DNA from: Agrococcus sp. SL85 | GTDB lineage: Bacteria > Actinomycetota > Actinomycetes > Actinomycetales > Microbacteriaceae | Reading direction: 5' to 3' | Length of the DNA stretch: 64,000 nt | Assembly: GCF_026625845.1 (NCBI RefSeq) | Contig: NZ_CP113066.1 | Location: 806,001-870,000, forward strand | In this document: positions 9,275-17,753 of the stretch, piece after piece | Layout: every line of letters begins with the position of its first letter | Numbering within the stretch: position 1 is the first letter of the stretch | The notes under the pieces: model-generated | What the model saw: only the letters and a program-made list of their open reading frames with translations | What the model was told of the DNA's origin: nothing | Database searches by the model: none | Position numbers and translations under genes: made by a program

Positions 9275-9304
9275 TTGCGATCTGGTCGGTCGACGTCGTA
9301 GATT
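9275..9304 (+). promoter_or_regulatory. Promoter of the lrp-type regulator gene
   Basis: TTGCGA (9275-9280), 18-base spacer, TAGATT (9299-9304). The -10 ends 7 bases before ATG 9312, so the transcript would be leaderless. The region also serves the divergent ddaH-rocD operon and is the likely autoregulatory target of the Lrp protein. Confidence 0.55.
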
Positions 9305-9311
9305 CCTGCAT

Positions 9312-9749
9312 ATGGACAGGATCGATCACGGCATCATCGACCAGTTGCGCCTCAACGCGCGGGCTGGCTACGCCGACATCGGCGCCGAGGTCGGGCTGTC
9401 CGCCTCCGCCGTGAAGCGGCGCATCGACCGGCTCGTCGCCGACGGCGTCATCCGCGGCTTCACGGTGCAGGTCGACCCCGCCGTCGAGGGCCTCGCCACC
9501 GAAGCCTACGTGGAGCTCTTCTGCCGCGGCACCGTCTCGCCCACCGATCTCAAGCGCATCCTCTCCGGCGTGCCGGAGATCGTCGAGGCCGGCACGGTCA
9601 CGGGCGAGGCCGACGCGATCGTCATCATGCGTGCGCGCGACGTGATCGCCCTCGAGGAGGCGCTCGAGAAGGTGCGCGCGGCGACCTCCGTCGACCACAC
9701 GCGCTCGGCGATCGTGCTCTCGAAGCTCATCACCCGCACCGCGGGCTGA
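9312..9749 (+). CDS. Lrp/AsnC-family transcriptional regulator
   Basis: 145 residues. Residues 1-60 carry the AsnC-type winged helix (GYADIGAEVGLSASAVKRRI, then DRLVADGVIRGFTV). Residues about 65-140 form the RAM ligand-binding domain (VPEIVEAGTVTGEADAIVIMRA). Divergent placement next to ddaH-rocD strongly suggests it controls that operon in response to arginine, ornithine or a relative; this is inference from context. The ATG is chosen from the 7-base distance to a TAGATT -10 box, indicating a leaderless message. Confidence 0.9.
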   Translation: MDRIDHGIIDQLRLNARAGYADIGAEVGLSASAVKRRIDRLVADGVIRGFTVQVDPAVEGLATEAYVELFCRGTVSPTDLKRILSGVPEIVEAGTVTGEADAIVIMRARDVIALEEALEKVRAATSVDHTRSAIVLSKLITRTAG

Positions 9750-9806
9750 CGCCCGGTCCTGTCCGGCGAGCCGCCCGGCCTGGCAGGCTGGCCGCGGAGG
9801 ACGACG

Positions 9807-10298
9807 ATGACGGATGCCTGGCGGACCGTGGCCGCGACGCTCGCCGACGAGGCGCGGCGCCTGCTGTGGGCGCGGATGCTCGCGGAGGGCGGCGTCGACG
9901 TCGGCCCGCTCCCCTCGCGCGAGCGGCGCGCGCTCGCCGCGCTCGAGCGCGCGGGCCTCGCGCGCGTCGAGGGCGCCGGGGGTGCCGCGCGGGCGGTGGC
10001 GCTCGACGCCTTCTCGCCGCTGCTCGCCCACCGGCCCGCGGCCTCCGGCATCGATCGCTTCGTGCGCGACGGGCGGATCGCCTCGTGGCCGCGCAGGCCA
10101 TCCGATCGCGCGGCGCTGCTGGCGTGGGCCGCCGAGCGCGCGCTGCCGGAGGGCGGCGCGGTCGACGAGCGCGCCGTCACCGAGCGCCTCGCGGCCATCG
10201 CCGACGACCCGGCGACGCTGCGCCGCGACCTCGTCGACGCCGGGCTGCTCGATCGCGACGCCGACGGCGCCGCGTACCGGCGCGCACCGCGCGACTAG
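9807..10298 (+). CDS. DUF2087 domain protein
   Basis: 163 residues. The second half (about 85-158) matches DUF2087: an initial RDGRIASWP, then a helical block ending LRRDLVDAGLLDRDADGAAYRR, a conserved winged-helix-like closure. The first half looks like a divergent helix-turn-helix. DUF2087 proteins are thought to be nucleic-acid-binding regulators, but the function is unproven. ATG 9807 follows GCGGAGGACGACG, a good ribosome site. Its stop overlaps that of the convergent RES-like gene by four bases. Confidence 0.75.
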   Translation: MTDAWRTVAATLADEARRLLWARMLAEGGVDVGPLPSRERRALAALERAGLARVEGAGGAARAVALDAFSPLLAHRPAASGIDRFVRDGRIASWPRRPSDRAALLAWAAERALPEGGAVDERAVTERLAAIADDPATLRRDLVDAGLLDRDADGAAYRRAPRD

Positions 10299-10798
10299 CG
10301 CGGATCGGCTGCGTCCCGGAGCCGGACGGCAGGCGCGCCCTCCTCGTTCCAGCGGAACAGGACGAGGTGCCACAGTCCCGGTCGCTGTCGCGAAGGGTCG
10401 ATCAAACCGTTCGCGCCGAGGCGGAGCAAGCGGTCGCGCACCGCCCAGGACGTCGGTGCACCGCCAGCCGCGGCGACGCCCTGCCAGGGCGCCGCCGCGT
10501 TCGCGAGGTCGACCCCCGCGGCCTCCGCGGCGCGGGGGTCGCGGAGATCGACGATGCCCCATGCCTCGACGTCGACCTCGGCGACCTCGAGCGCCGAGGC
10601 CCGCGCGCTCCTGTGGGCGACCATGGCCGCTGCGACGCCCTCACGGGTCGCGCTCAGGTACAGCGTCGGCTCGTGCGCCCGCGAGTAACGGCCAGCGGCG
10701 CGCGACCCAGCAACCGCAGATGACCGGAAGGCCGGATCGATCGCGCGGTAGAAGGTGCCGCGAAGTGTGGGCGCGAAGATCGGCGGCGTCCGGGGCAT
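10295..10798 (-). CDS. RES-domain-like protein (putative NAD+-degrading fold)
   Basis: 167 residues resembling RES domains, named for conserved Arg, Glu and Ser; characterised toxins of this fold degrade NAD+. Visible are FYRAIDP near the start, GRYSRAHEPTLYLS, and the C-terminal DGL-type block NGLIDPSRQRPGLWHLVLF. The Glu expected shortly after YLS (usually in an AL-x-E context) is not evident; the local sequence is GVAAAMVAH. No Xre/DUF2384 antitoxin gene is adjacent. It may therefore be an inactive or repurposed relative. GATCCT lies 6 bases upstream of the ATG. Confidence 0.6.
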   Translation of the reverse strand: MPRTPPIFAPTLRGTFYRAIDPAFRSSAVAGSRAAGRYSRAHEPTLYLSATREGVAAAMVAHRSARASALEVAEVDVEAWGIVDLRDPRAAEAAGVDLANAAAPWQGVAAAGGAPTSWAVRDRLLRLGANGLIDPSRQRPGLWHLVLFRWNEEGAPAVRLRDAADPR

Positions 10799-10962
10799 GA
10801 CCTCAGGATCGCACCAGCCTCCTGCCGTCGGGCAGGGACGACCGCGCAGCGCGGCGGCCAGAGGCGCCGCACGGCCGGCGAGGTCACGAGGATCGACGGT
10901 CGACGGCGGCCCATCCGCCTCGCAGGCGGCGCCGAGCCGAGGCGGGCCGCAGGGCCGGCGCC

Positions 10963-10968
10963 TAGCCT
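10963..10968 (+). promoter_or_regulatory. -10 box for leaderless transcription of the NUDIX gene
   Basis: TAGCCT ends exactly 6 bases before ATG 10975. No ribosome-binding site is present. Confidence 0.45.
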
Positions 10969-10974
10969 GGACGC

Positions 10975-11394
<420 letters not shown>

Positions 11395-11400
11395 CGACCC

Positions 11401-12555
11401 TCAGCCGCGCCTGCGCGGCACGCGCCAGTGCAGCATCCAGTCGAGGGCGATCTCTGCCGCGAGCGCCGGCAGCAGGTTGGCGACGCCGTTGCGCGCCGCG
11501 ACCATGGCCGGGAGGCGGCGATCGGTCGTGGCCCGCAGCACGCGCAGCGAGCGGCGCTGGAAGCGCTGCGTGCGGTCGACGCGCGCGTCGTCGTAGCCGT
11601 CGAGCGCCGACTCGAGCGGCCGGTCGTCGACGAGGGCGCCGAGCGTCGCGGCGTCCTCGAGCGTGAGGCTCGTGCCCTGGCCCAGCAGCGGCGCCATCGC
11701 GTGCGCGGCATCGCCGACGAGCACGACGCCGCCGCGGTGGAACGAGCGCAGCGAGGTCGGCAGGTACCAGAGGTCGCGCCGCTCGACCGCGTCGTGCGGC
11801 GTGCCCGCCAGCAGGCCCTGCACCTCGGGCGACCAGTCGCCGACGCGTGCGCGGACCGCGGCGAGCTCGTCCGCCTCCGTGCGCCCCAGGCGCGCGTGCG
11901 CGATCGCCCACCAGTGCACGCGCTCGCCGTCGACGGGCATCCAGCCGAGCTCCGTGCCCTGCCCGAGCAGCTGGCGCATGCCGCGCGCGTCGACGACGCC
12001 CGCGAGCGCGCCCGAGGGCGCGAGGCCCTCCCAGATCGTCGCGCCCGAGAAGTCGGGCTTCGCCTTCGGCCACAGCGAGCGCCGCACGGCGGAGCGGATG
12101 CCGTCGGCGCCGACGACGAGGTCGGCCTCGAGCCGCTCCGGCTCCGCGCCCGGCCGCTCGACGAGCACCGCGGGCCGGCTGGCCCCGGCCTCGGCGCGCA
12201 GCACGCGCATGCCCGTCTCGACCTCGCGGTCGCCGCGGAGGAGCTCGAGGAGGGTGGCGCGACGGATGCCCAGCACGGCGCTCGAGGGCGCCTGGAACGC
12301 GCCGATGAGCGGCGCGCCCTGATCGGTCGTCACGCCCTGCGGCAGCGAGCGCGCGCCCGCGCGGCGCACCTCCGCGCCGATCCCGAGCGCGTCGAGCGCT
12401 GCGACGCCGTTGCGGGTCAGCACGACGCCGGCGCCCGGCTGCGGCACCGCCGCCTCGGCCTCGAGCACCCGCACCCGCAGGCCTGCGGCCTCGAGCGCGC
12501 GCGCGGCCGCGAGGCCGCCGATCCCTGCCCCGACGATGATGGCGGTCTGCGTCAT
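11401..12555 (-). CDS. FAD-dependent monooxygenase (PHBH fold)
   Basis: 384 residues. The N-terminal Rossmann motif IIVGAGIGGLAAARALEAAG binds FAD. DLVVGADGIRSAVR is the DG motif and VVLVGDAAHAMAPLLGQGTS is the GD motif, together defining class A flavoprotein monooxygenases (salicylate/p-hydroxybenzoate hydroxylase type). They hydroxylate aromatic or related substrates using NAD(P)H and O2. The substrate is unknown and no catabolic partner lies nearby. The ATG is supported by TAGCCT 6 bases upstream. It is a single gene, convergent with the NUDIX gene. Confidence 0.87.
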   Translation of the reverse strand: MTQTAIIVGAGIGGLAAARALEAAGLRVRVLEAEAAVPQPGAGVVLTRNGVAALDALGIGAEVRRAGARSLPQGVTTDQGAPLIGAFQAPSSAVLGIRRATLLELLRGDREVETGMRVLRAEAGASRPAVLVERPGAEPERLEADLVVGADGIRSAVRRSLWPKAKPDFSGATIWEGLAPSGALAGVVDARGMRQLLGQGTELGWMPVDGERVHWWAIAHARLGRTEADELAAVRARVGDWSPEVQGLLAGTPHDAVERRDLWYLPTSLRSFHRGGVVLVGDAAHAMAPLLGQGTSLTLEDAATLGALVDDRPLESALDGYDDARVDRTQRFQRRSLRVLRATTDRRLPAMVAARNGVANLLPALAAEIALDWMLHWRVPRRRG

Positions 12556-12561
12556 GCCCGC

Positions 12562-12567
12562 AGGCTA
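12562..12567 (-). promoter_or_regulatory. -10 box for leaderless transcription of the FAD monooxygenase gene
   Basis: TAGCCT on the minus strand, 6 bases before ATG 12555, with no Shine-Dalgarno sequence. Confidence 0.45.
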
Positions 12568-12626
12568 CCGAGGGCGGCTGTGCGCGCGGCGGGCGATCAG
12601 GTCGGCGGGCGTTCGGGCCGGCGAGC

Positions 12627-12674
12627 GCTCAGGCGGGCAGTCGCTCAGGCCGGCAGTCGCTCAGGCCGGATCGG
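12627..12674. repeat. Three tandem 16-bp units at the end of the MazG-like gene
   Basis: Units of GCTCAGGCSGGCAGTC start at 12627, 12643 and 12659. The third is diverged and contains the stop codon of the MazG-like gene, so the array extends the region just past its 3' end. Confidence 0.6.
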
Positions 12675-13041
12675 GCGAGGTGCGCGCCGCCCAGGCCTCA
12701 TCGCTCTCGCCCGCCCGTTGCGAGACGCGGCGATCCCAGACGAGCCACTTCTCGTCGACGGCGCGCTCGATGTCGACGCCCGTCGTCTCGGCGAGCGCCA
12801 GCAGCATGCCGAGCGCATCGGCGAGCTCGAGCGCGAACCGCTGGTCGATCTCCCCGGGGCTGAGGCCCTTGTCGCGCTGGCGGCCGGTCTTCGCGAGCCA
12901 GGCCTGCACCAGCTCGCCCACCTCCTCCTGCAGCTTCAGCACCAGCCAGTCGGCGTCGCGCTCGAAGCCGTAGACCTCGGCGTAGCGGCGCGAGATCGCG
13001 TCGACCTGCTGGGCGAGGGCGCGGAGCTCCATGCGGCCCAT
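12661..13041 (-). CDS. MazG-like nucleotide pyrophosphohydrolase
   Basis: 126 residues, all helical, with the all-alpha NTP-pyrophosphatase signature: LKLQEEVGELVQAWLAKTG (metal-binding ExxE) and ELADALGMLLALAE (the distal E and D). Such enzymes hydrolyse non-canonical or excess NTPs to NMP and pyrophosphate. The start is uncertain: ATG 13041 and ATG 13032 are both in frame and neither has a ribosome site. The divergent carbonic anhydrase gene starts 27 bases away, so the promoters overlap. Confidence 0.8.
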   Translation of the reverse strand: MGRMELRALAQQVDAISRRYAEVYGFERDADWLVLKLQEEVGELVQAWLAKTGRQRDKGLSPGEIDQRFALELADALGMLLALAETTGVDIERAVDEKWLVWDRRVSQRAGESDEAWAARTSPDPA

Positions 13042-13056
13042 GGTCGCACGCGGGCG

Positions 13057-13062
13057 TAGGTT
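13057..13062 (+). promoter_or_regulatory. -10 box for leaderless transcription of the carbonic anhydrase gene
   Basis: TAGGTT ends 6 bases before ATG 13069, within the 27-base divergent gap. Confidence 0.45.
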
Positions 13063-13068
13063 CGGAGC

Positions 13069-13569
13069 ATGGACTCCGCATCGTTCGAGGACCTCCTCGC
13101 GCACAACCGCGACTTCGCGGCCTCCTTCGACCTCCAGGGCTTCGACGGCGTCGCACGCGCCGGCGTGGCCATGGTGACCTGCATGGACTCGCGGCTCGAC
13201 CCGCTGGGCATGATCGGCCTCGTGCCGGGCGACGCCAAGATCCTGCGCAACCCCGGCGGCCGCGTCACCGAGCGCGCGCTCGTGGCGCTCGTGCTCGCCA
13301 CCCACCTGCTGGGCGTCGAGCGCGTGCTCGTCGTGCAGCACACGCGCTGCGCCATGGCGTCGAAGTCGGAGGACGACCTCATCGCCGCCCTCGGGGCCTC
13401 CGCCGGCATGGACGCGTCCTGGCTCGACCTCGGCGCGATCGACGACCAGCGCCAGGCGCTCACGGCCGACGTGCACCGCGTCTCGTCGCACCCGCTCATC
13501 GGCGACCGCGTGAAGGTCGGCGGCTTCCTCTACGACGTCGACTCGGGCCTGCTCGACCAGGTCGCCTGA
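13069..13569 (+). CDS. Beta-class carbonic anhydrase
   Basis: 166 residues. The zinc ligands and catalytic dyad are in place: Cys38-x-Asp40-x-Arg42 (CMDSR), then His91 and Cys94 (HTRC). The enzyme hydrates CO2 to bicarbonate in the cytoplasm. Its length fits the short beta-CA clade common in actinobacteria. The start is supported by a -10 box 6 bases upstream. It is followed by a perfect 24-bp hairpin that probably ends transcription before the aminotransferase gene. Confidence 0.92.
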   Translation: MDSASFEDLLAHNRDFAASFDLQGFDGVARAGVAMVTCMDSRLDPLGMIGLVPGDAKILRNPGGRVTERALVALVLATHLLGVERVLVVQHTRCAMASKSEDDLIAALGASAGMDASWLDLGAIDDQRQALTADVHRVSSHPLIGDRVKVGGFLYDVDSGLLDQVA

Positions 13570-13578
13570 CCCTGCTTC

Positions 13579-13641
13579 CTCAACCGGTTCTGTGGTCGGC
13601 GGGCGCGATCATCTCCTCCGCCGACCACAGAACCGGTTGAG
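13579..13641. repeat. Perfect 24-bp inverted repeat (intergenic hairpin)
   Basis: The arm at 13579-13602 and its exact reverse complement at 13618-13641 flank a 15-base loop. Each arm contains the palindrome AACCGGTT and the sequence CTGTGGTCGG. It lies between two same-strand genes. No T-run follows, so it is either a strong intrinsic-like terminator or a mobile palindromic repeat. Confidence 0.85.
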
Positions 13642-13665
13642 ATCCTGGCTGGCAGGATCGGGAGC

Positions 13666-14832
13666 ATGGCGAACCCGTTCGAGCAGGTGTCGGTCGATGC
13701 GCTCCGGGAGCGCACGAGCATCAAGTGGCGCTGGTTCGAGCCCGACGTGCTGCCGATGTGGGTGGCCGAGATGGACGTCATGCCCGCCGAGGCGATCACG
13801 GCCGCGATCACCGAGGCGCTCGGCCGCGGCGACACCGGCTACCCGCACGGCAGCGCCTACGCCGAGGCCTTCGCGCGCTTCGCCGACGCCCGCTGGGGCG
13901 CCGCGCTCGATCCCGGCCGCACGGCGCTCGTCTCCGACGTCATGATGGCCGTCTTCGAGCTCGTGCGGCTGCTCACTCGGCCCGGCGGCCACGTCATCGT
14001 CACCAGCCCCGTCTACCCGCCGTTCCACGCCTACGCGGAGCATGCGGAGCGCACGGTGCTCGAGGCGCCGCTCGGCGACGACCTGCGGCTCGACCTCGCG
14101 ACGATCGAGGAGGCCTGCGGCCGCGTCGGCGAGGCCGGCGGCGTGCTGCTGCTCTGCAGCCCGCACAACCCCACGGGCACGGTGCACACCCGCGCCGAGC
14201 TCGAGGCGGTCGCCGAGGTCGCCGCGCGCCACGGGGTGCGCGTCGTCGTCGACGAGGTGCACGCGCCGATCGTCTTCGACGCGACCTTCACGCCCTACTG
14301 GAGCGTGGATCCGCGCGGCTTCTCGATCACCTCCGCCTCGAAGGCGTGGAACCTCGCGGCGCTCCGCACGGCGCTCGTCGTGCCGGGCGCCGAGGCGCAG
14401 GACCTCGAGCGGCTCGCCGAGGTCGTGGGCCACGGGCCCTCGCACCTCGCGAGCATCGCCCACGTCGCCGCGTTCGACCACGGGCGCGACTGGCTCGACG
14501 ACGTGATCGTGGGCCTCCGCGGCAACCGCGCGGTGCTCGCCGCGGCGCTCGCCGAGCACGCGCCGGCGATCCGCTGGCAGCCGGGCGAGGCCACCTTCCT
14601 CGCGTGGCTCGACTGCCGCGGCACGCGCGTCGCGGATCCTGCGGCACGGCCCGACCCCGGCGACGTCGGGCTCTCGACCGGGCCCGCGAAGGCGTTCCTG
14701 GAGCAGGCGCGCGTGGGGCTGAACGCCGGCGAGGCCTTCGGCACCGGCGGCGAGAACCGCGTGCGGCTCAACCTGGGCACGCGGCCCGACCTCATCGAGG
14801 AGGCCGTGCGACGGATGGGCGCGATCGCGTGA
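13666..14832 (+). CDS. PatB/MalY-type PLP aminotransferase (C-S beta-lyase)
   Basis: 388-residue class I/II aminotransferase-fold enzyme of the MalY/PatB group, which cleaves cystathionine and other C-S conjugates. The signature opening IKWRWFEPDVLPMWVAEMD is strongly diagnostic. GYPHGS, SPHNPTG, VDEVHAPIVF and the Schiff-base Lys in SASKAWN follow in order. The gene has CAGGAT 7 bases before the ATG as a possible -10. It overlaps the next (frameshifted) GNAT gene by 4 bases, so the two were probably an operon. The physiological substrate is not known. Confidence 0.9.
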   Translation: MANPFEQVSVDALRERTSIKWRWFEPDVLPMWVAEMDVMPAEAITAAITEALGRGDTGYPHGSAYAEAFARFADARWGAALDPGRTALVSDVMMAVFELVRLLTRPGGHVIVTSPVYPPFHAYAEHAERTVLEAPLGDDLRLDLATIEEACGRVGEAGGVLLLCSPHNPTGTVHTRAELEAVAEVAARHGVRVVVDEVHAPIVFDATFTPYWSVDPRGFSITSASKAWNLAALRTALVVPGAEAQDLERLAEVVGHGPSHLASIAHVAAFDHGRDWLDDVIVGLRGNRAVLAAALAEHAPAIRWQPGEATFLAWLDCRGTRVADPAARPDPGDVGLSTGPAKAFLEQARVGLNAGEAFGTGGENRVRLNLGTRPDLIEEAVRRMGAIA

Positions 14833-15363
14833 GCGGCGCCGGGCCCGCCGTGCGGCTGCGGCCGCTCGGCGAAGCGGACGTCGACGCGCTCGTGGCCTGG
14901 GGCGAGGACACGGCCTTCTGCGCCGCCGCCGAGTGGCGGCAGCGCACGCCGGAGGCACGGCGCGCGTTCTGGATGCGGCAGGCTGGCCGAGCCGCCCGAC
15001 GGGCTCGTGCGCCTCGCAGCCGAGGTCGACGGCGGGATCGTGGGCTACGCCGACCTGCACGACGACGGCACAGCCCCGGATCGCCGCGAGCTGGGCTTCC
15101 TCGTGGGTGGGCCGCACCAAGGTCGCGGCATCGGCACGGCGGTCGCGCGGGCAGCGCTCGACCACGGCTTCGGCGCCATGGGCCTCGAGCGCATCTGGGC
15201 GGAGGCGTGGGGGACGAACGCCGCGTCGATGCGCATCCTCGCCCGCCTCATGCGACGCACGGGCGACGGCGCGGCGGGCACCTACCTCGGCGAGCCTGCC
15301 CGATACGCGCAGTTCGCGACCGACCGCACGGGCTGGCGGCGCCGCGGCGCGACATCGCGCTAG
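14829..15363 (+). pseudogene. GNAT acetyltransferase, frameshifted at 14980-14984
   Basis: A RimJ/RimL-like GNAT enzyme that would acetylate a protein N-terminus or small molecule. The first half reads from GTG 14829 (VRLRPLGEADVDALVAWGED) to the codon CAG at 14979-14981. The reading then continues one base later as LAEPPDGLVRLAAEVDG and through the acetyl-CoA loop HQGRGIGTAV. Removing one G from AGGCT at 14980-14984 gives a seamless 177-residue protein. Its start overlaps the PatB-like stop. Its TAG shares CTAG with the stop of the convergent DUF368 gene. See the AGCT finding: the lesion is probably an artefact. Confidence 0.78.
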
Positions 15364-16304
15364 CGCGCGCGACGGCGCTCGAGCAGGAGCGCTCCCGCCA
15401 CCACGGCGATGCCCAGCAGGCACCAGCCGGCCATCAGCAGCGCGTCGGAGCCGGGCGGGAGCAGGCCGCCGTCCGCCGCCTGCCACGGCCACAGCGCCCG
15501 CAGCGAGCCGACCATGAGCCCCGTCATGATCGCGAGCGTCGTGCGGCGGCGGTGCGCCAGCAGCCACCGCAGCAGGCGCACGAAGGACGCGAGGCCCACC
15601 ACCGCGCCCAGCGCGAAGGCGCCGAGCACCGGGAGGTCGCGCTCGTTGACCGCGCGCAGCACCGGCTCGTACATCCCGAGCGCCAGCAGCAGGAACGAGC
15701 CCGAGACGCCGGGCAGCACGAGGGCGCACACCGCGACCGCCGCCGAGCCCGCGACGGCCCAGAGCGCGGCATCCCCGGGCTCGGCCGCCGGCAGGCCGGT
15801 GAGCGCGAAGCCGAGCACCGCTGCGGGCACGGCGAGCGCCCACTCGCGAGCCGACCAACGACCGCCGACCATCCGAGCGGGCACGGCCACGGACGCCAGC
15901 ACGAGGCCGAGGAAGAGGGCGCGGGCGTCGCCGGGATGCTCGTCGACGAGCGGCGCGACGATGGCGGCGCCGAGCGCCACGGCCGCGAGCATGCCGACCG
16001 CGATCGGCAGCACGAAGCGCCACTCGACGGCCGCGAGCTGCGCACGCGCCCGCGACAGTCCCCTGCCCCGCACGGGATCGCCGACGGCGAGCGCCAGGCC
16101 GCGCACGAGGTGCTCGGCCGAGGCGAGCAGCCGCTCGTAGACGCCGACGAGCAGCGCGACCGTGCCGCCGGAGACGCCGGGGAGCACCTCCACGACACCG
16201 ATCGCGGCACCCTTCGCTGCGTGGACGAGCGCGGTGGGGGCGTGCAGGGTTCCTCCTGGGGTCGCGGCGGAGTGACCGCCGGCGGGGCGGCGAGGCCCGT
16301 CCAT
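15360..16304 (-). CDS. DUF368 membrane protein (PopT-type polyprenyl-phosphate transporter)
   Basis: About 314 residues with around eight or nine hydrophobic segments. The family motif VLPGVSGGTVALLVGVYE and its second-half echo VLPGVSGSFLLLALGMYE are visible, the internal duplication typical of DUF368. Members recycle undecaprenyl phosphate across the cell membrane for wall synthesis (established for PopT-type proteins). ATG 16304 has GGGAGG directly abutting it, which is poor spacing. AGGAGG about 20 codons further in precedes only a CTG, so the start is uncertain. Confidence 0.82.
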   Translation of the reverse strand: MDGPRRPAGGHSAATPGGTLHAPTALVHAAKGAAIGVVEVLPGVSGGTVALLVGVYERLLASAEHLVRGLALAVGDPVRGRGLSRARAQLAAVEWRFVLPIAVGMLAAVALGAAIVAPLVDEHPGDARALFLGLVLASVAVPARMVGGRWSAREWALAVPAAVLGFALTGLPAAEPGDAALWAVAGSAAVAVCALVLPGVSGSFLLLALGMYEPVLRAVNERDLPVLGAFALGAVVGLASFVRLLRWLLAHRRRTTLAIMTGLMVGSLRALWPWQAADGGLLPPGSDALLMAGWCLLGIAVVAGALLLERRRAR

Positions 16305-16351
16305 CCTCCCAGCCGCCCGCCGCGCTGCCGCGCGAGCGTCCCGGCGCAGCG

Positions 16352-17299
16352 CTAGCGCGCCGAGGCGATGAGCTCGACCATCGCGTCCTCGAAGCCGGGC
16401 TCGACCTCCATCACCACGCGGTGGCGCGCGCCCTCGCGGTCGGGCCACGTGCCCCACTCGCCCTCGAGCTCGGCGACGGTGCGGCCGCGAGCGGGACCGT
16501 GGGAGCAATCGACCGTGACGTCGACGATCGGCGAGAGCGTCGTGCGCACGAGCCCTGCGGCCACCGCGAGCGCCAGCGCGTCGTGGTTGCCGGAGGCGCG
16601 CGTGCCCGTCCAGCCCTCGTAGTAGCCGAGGTAGTGGTCGAGGATCGCGGCGCTGAAGCGGCCGGCCGCGCCGCCCGCGGCGAGCCGCTCGCGGTGCGCG
16701 TCGGTGATGAGCGAGGTCATCGTGACGTCGAGGCCCACCATCGTGAGGTCCCACGAGGCGTCGAGCACGACCTGTGCGGCCTCCGGGTCGTGCCAGATGT
16801 TGGCCTCCGCGGCATCGCTCACGTTGCCGGGCGCGAGCGCGGCGCCGCCCATGATCGTCACGTGCCTGACGCGCTCCGGGAGGCTCGGGTCGGCGTCGAG
16901 CGCCGCGGCGACGTTCGTGAGCGGCCCGACGGCGACGAGCTCGAGCTCGCCGGCGCGCTCGTGGCTGAGCCGCAGGATGAGCTCGACGGCCGATTCCCCG
17001 CCGAGCACCGGCTCGACCGAGCGGTCGGCGAAGCCGCCGAGGCCGTCGTCGCCGTGCACCTCGGGCGAGAAGCGCGCGGGGCTGCCGTCGCGCGGCCCCG
17101 CCGCCCCGATCGCGACGGGCACGTCGCCGTGGCCGACGAGGCGCAGGACCTCGGTGGTGTTGCGTGCGCCCTGCGCGACGTCGGTGTTGCCCCAGACGAT
17201 CGTGCAGCCGACGAGCTCGATGGAGTCGTGGAGGGCGGCCGTGAGGATGGCGAGGGCATCGTCGATGCCCGTGTCGACGTCGAGGAGCACCGCGGTCAT
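16352..17299 (-). CDS. Nucleoside hydrolase
   Basis: 315 residues of the IunH/nucleoside hydrolase family, which cleave ribonucleosides to base and ribose with a bound calcium ion. The diagnostic DVDTGIDDA lies at residues 7-15. VAVGPLTNVAAAL, IMGGAA and NIWHDPEAAQVVL follow in the expected order. The substrate range (purine, pyrimidine or broad) cannot be read. TAGGCT lies 7 bases before the ATG and no ribosome site is present, so the message is probably leaderless. Confidence 0.92.
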   Translation of the reverse strand: MTAVLLDVDTGIDDALAILTAALHDSIELVGCTIVWGNTDVAQGARNTTEVLRLVGHGDVPVAIGAAGPRDGSPARFSPEVHGDDGLGGFADRSVEPVLGGESAVELILRLSHERAGELELVAVGPLTNVAAALDADPSLPERVRHVTIMGGAALAPGNVSDAAEANIWHDPEAAQVVLDASWDLTMVGLDVTMTSLITDAHRERLAAGGAAGRFSAAILDHYLGYYEGWTGTRASGNHDALALAVAAGLVRTTLSPIVDVTVDCSHGPARGRTVAELEGEWGTWPDREGARHRVVMEVEPGFEDAMVELIASAR

Positions 17300-17306
17300 G
17301 GGCTCG

Positions 17307-17312
17307 AGCCTA
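17307..17312 (-). promoter_or_regulatory. -10 box for leaderless transcription of the nucleoside hydrolase gene
   Basis: TAGGCT on the minus strand, 7 bases before ATG 17299. Confidence 0.45.
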
Positions 17313-17336
17313 CGGCCGCGCGCGACGCGGCCCGGG

Positions 17337-17705
17337 TCAGCTCACGCAGAGGCAGAAGGGGTGCCCGGCGGGGTCGAGGAACACGCGGAAGGTCGTGCCC
17401 GGCTGGAACGCCGCCTTCGTGGCACCGAGCGCGAGCGTCGCGGCCTCCGCCTCGTCGAGGTCGTCGACGACGACGTCGTGGTGCATCTGCTGCGGATGCT
17501 CCTGCCCCGGCCAGACAGGCGCCCGGTAGTCGGCCACCTGCTGGAAGCAGATGACCTGCCCCTCGGCGCCGCGGATCTCGTACCAGTCGTCGTCGGCGTC
17601 CCCCGCGGGGGTCACGGGCCAGTCGAGCAGCGCGCCGTAGAACTGCGCGAGCGCCTTGGCGTCGGGGGCGTCGATGACGACGGTGGGCCAGCGTGCGATT
17701 GCCAT
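17337..17705 (-). CDS. VOC-superfamily (glyoxalase-like) protein
   Basis: 122 residues with two beta-alpha-beta-beta-beta halves: a first module from WPTVVIDAPDAKALAQFYGA and a second from HHDVVVDDLDEAEAATLALG, ending FLDPAGHPFCLC. This is the vicinal-oxygen-chelate fold used by glyoxalases, dioxygenases and resistance proteins. Metal ligands such as His in MHHD and the final region are plausible, but the substrate is unknown. ATG 17705 is preferred to GTG 17735 because TAGGTT sits 7 bases upstream. Confidence 0.82.
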   Translation of the reverse strand: MAIARWPTVVIDAPDAKALAQFYGALLDWPVTPAGDADDDWYEIRGAEGQVICFQQVADYRAPVWPGQEHPQQMHHDVVVDDLDEAEAATLALGATKAAFQPGTTFRVFLDPAGHPFCLCVS

Positions 17706-17712
17706 GGCCGGG

Positions 17713-17718
17713 AACCTA
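17713..17718 (-). promoter_or_regulatory. -10 box for leaderless transcription of the VOC gene
   Basis: TAGGTT on the minus strand, 7 bases before ATG 17705. Confidence 0.45.
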
Positions 17719-17753
17719 CGCGCGACCGCTGACACGCGCCAGGGCGCGCGTCG

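Noticed and set aside
13579..13641. Insertion sequence remnant
   Set aside because: No transposase fragment or target duplication lies around the inverted repeat.
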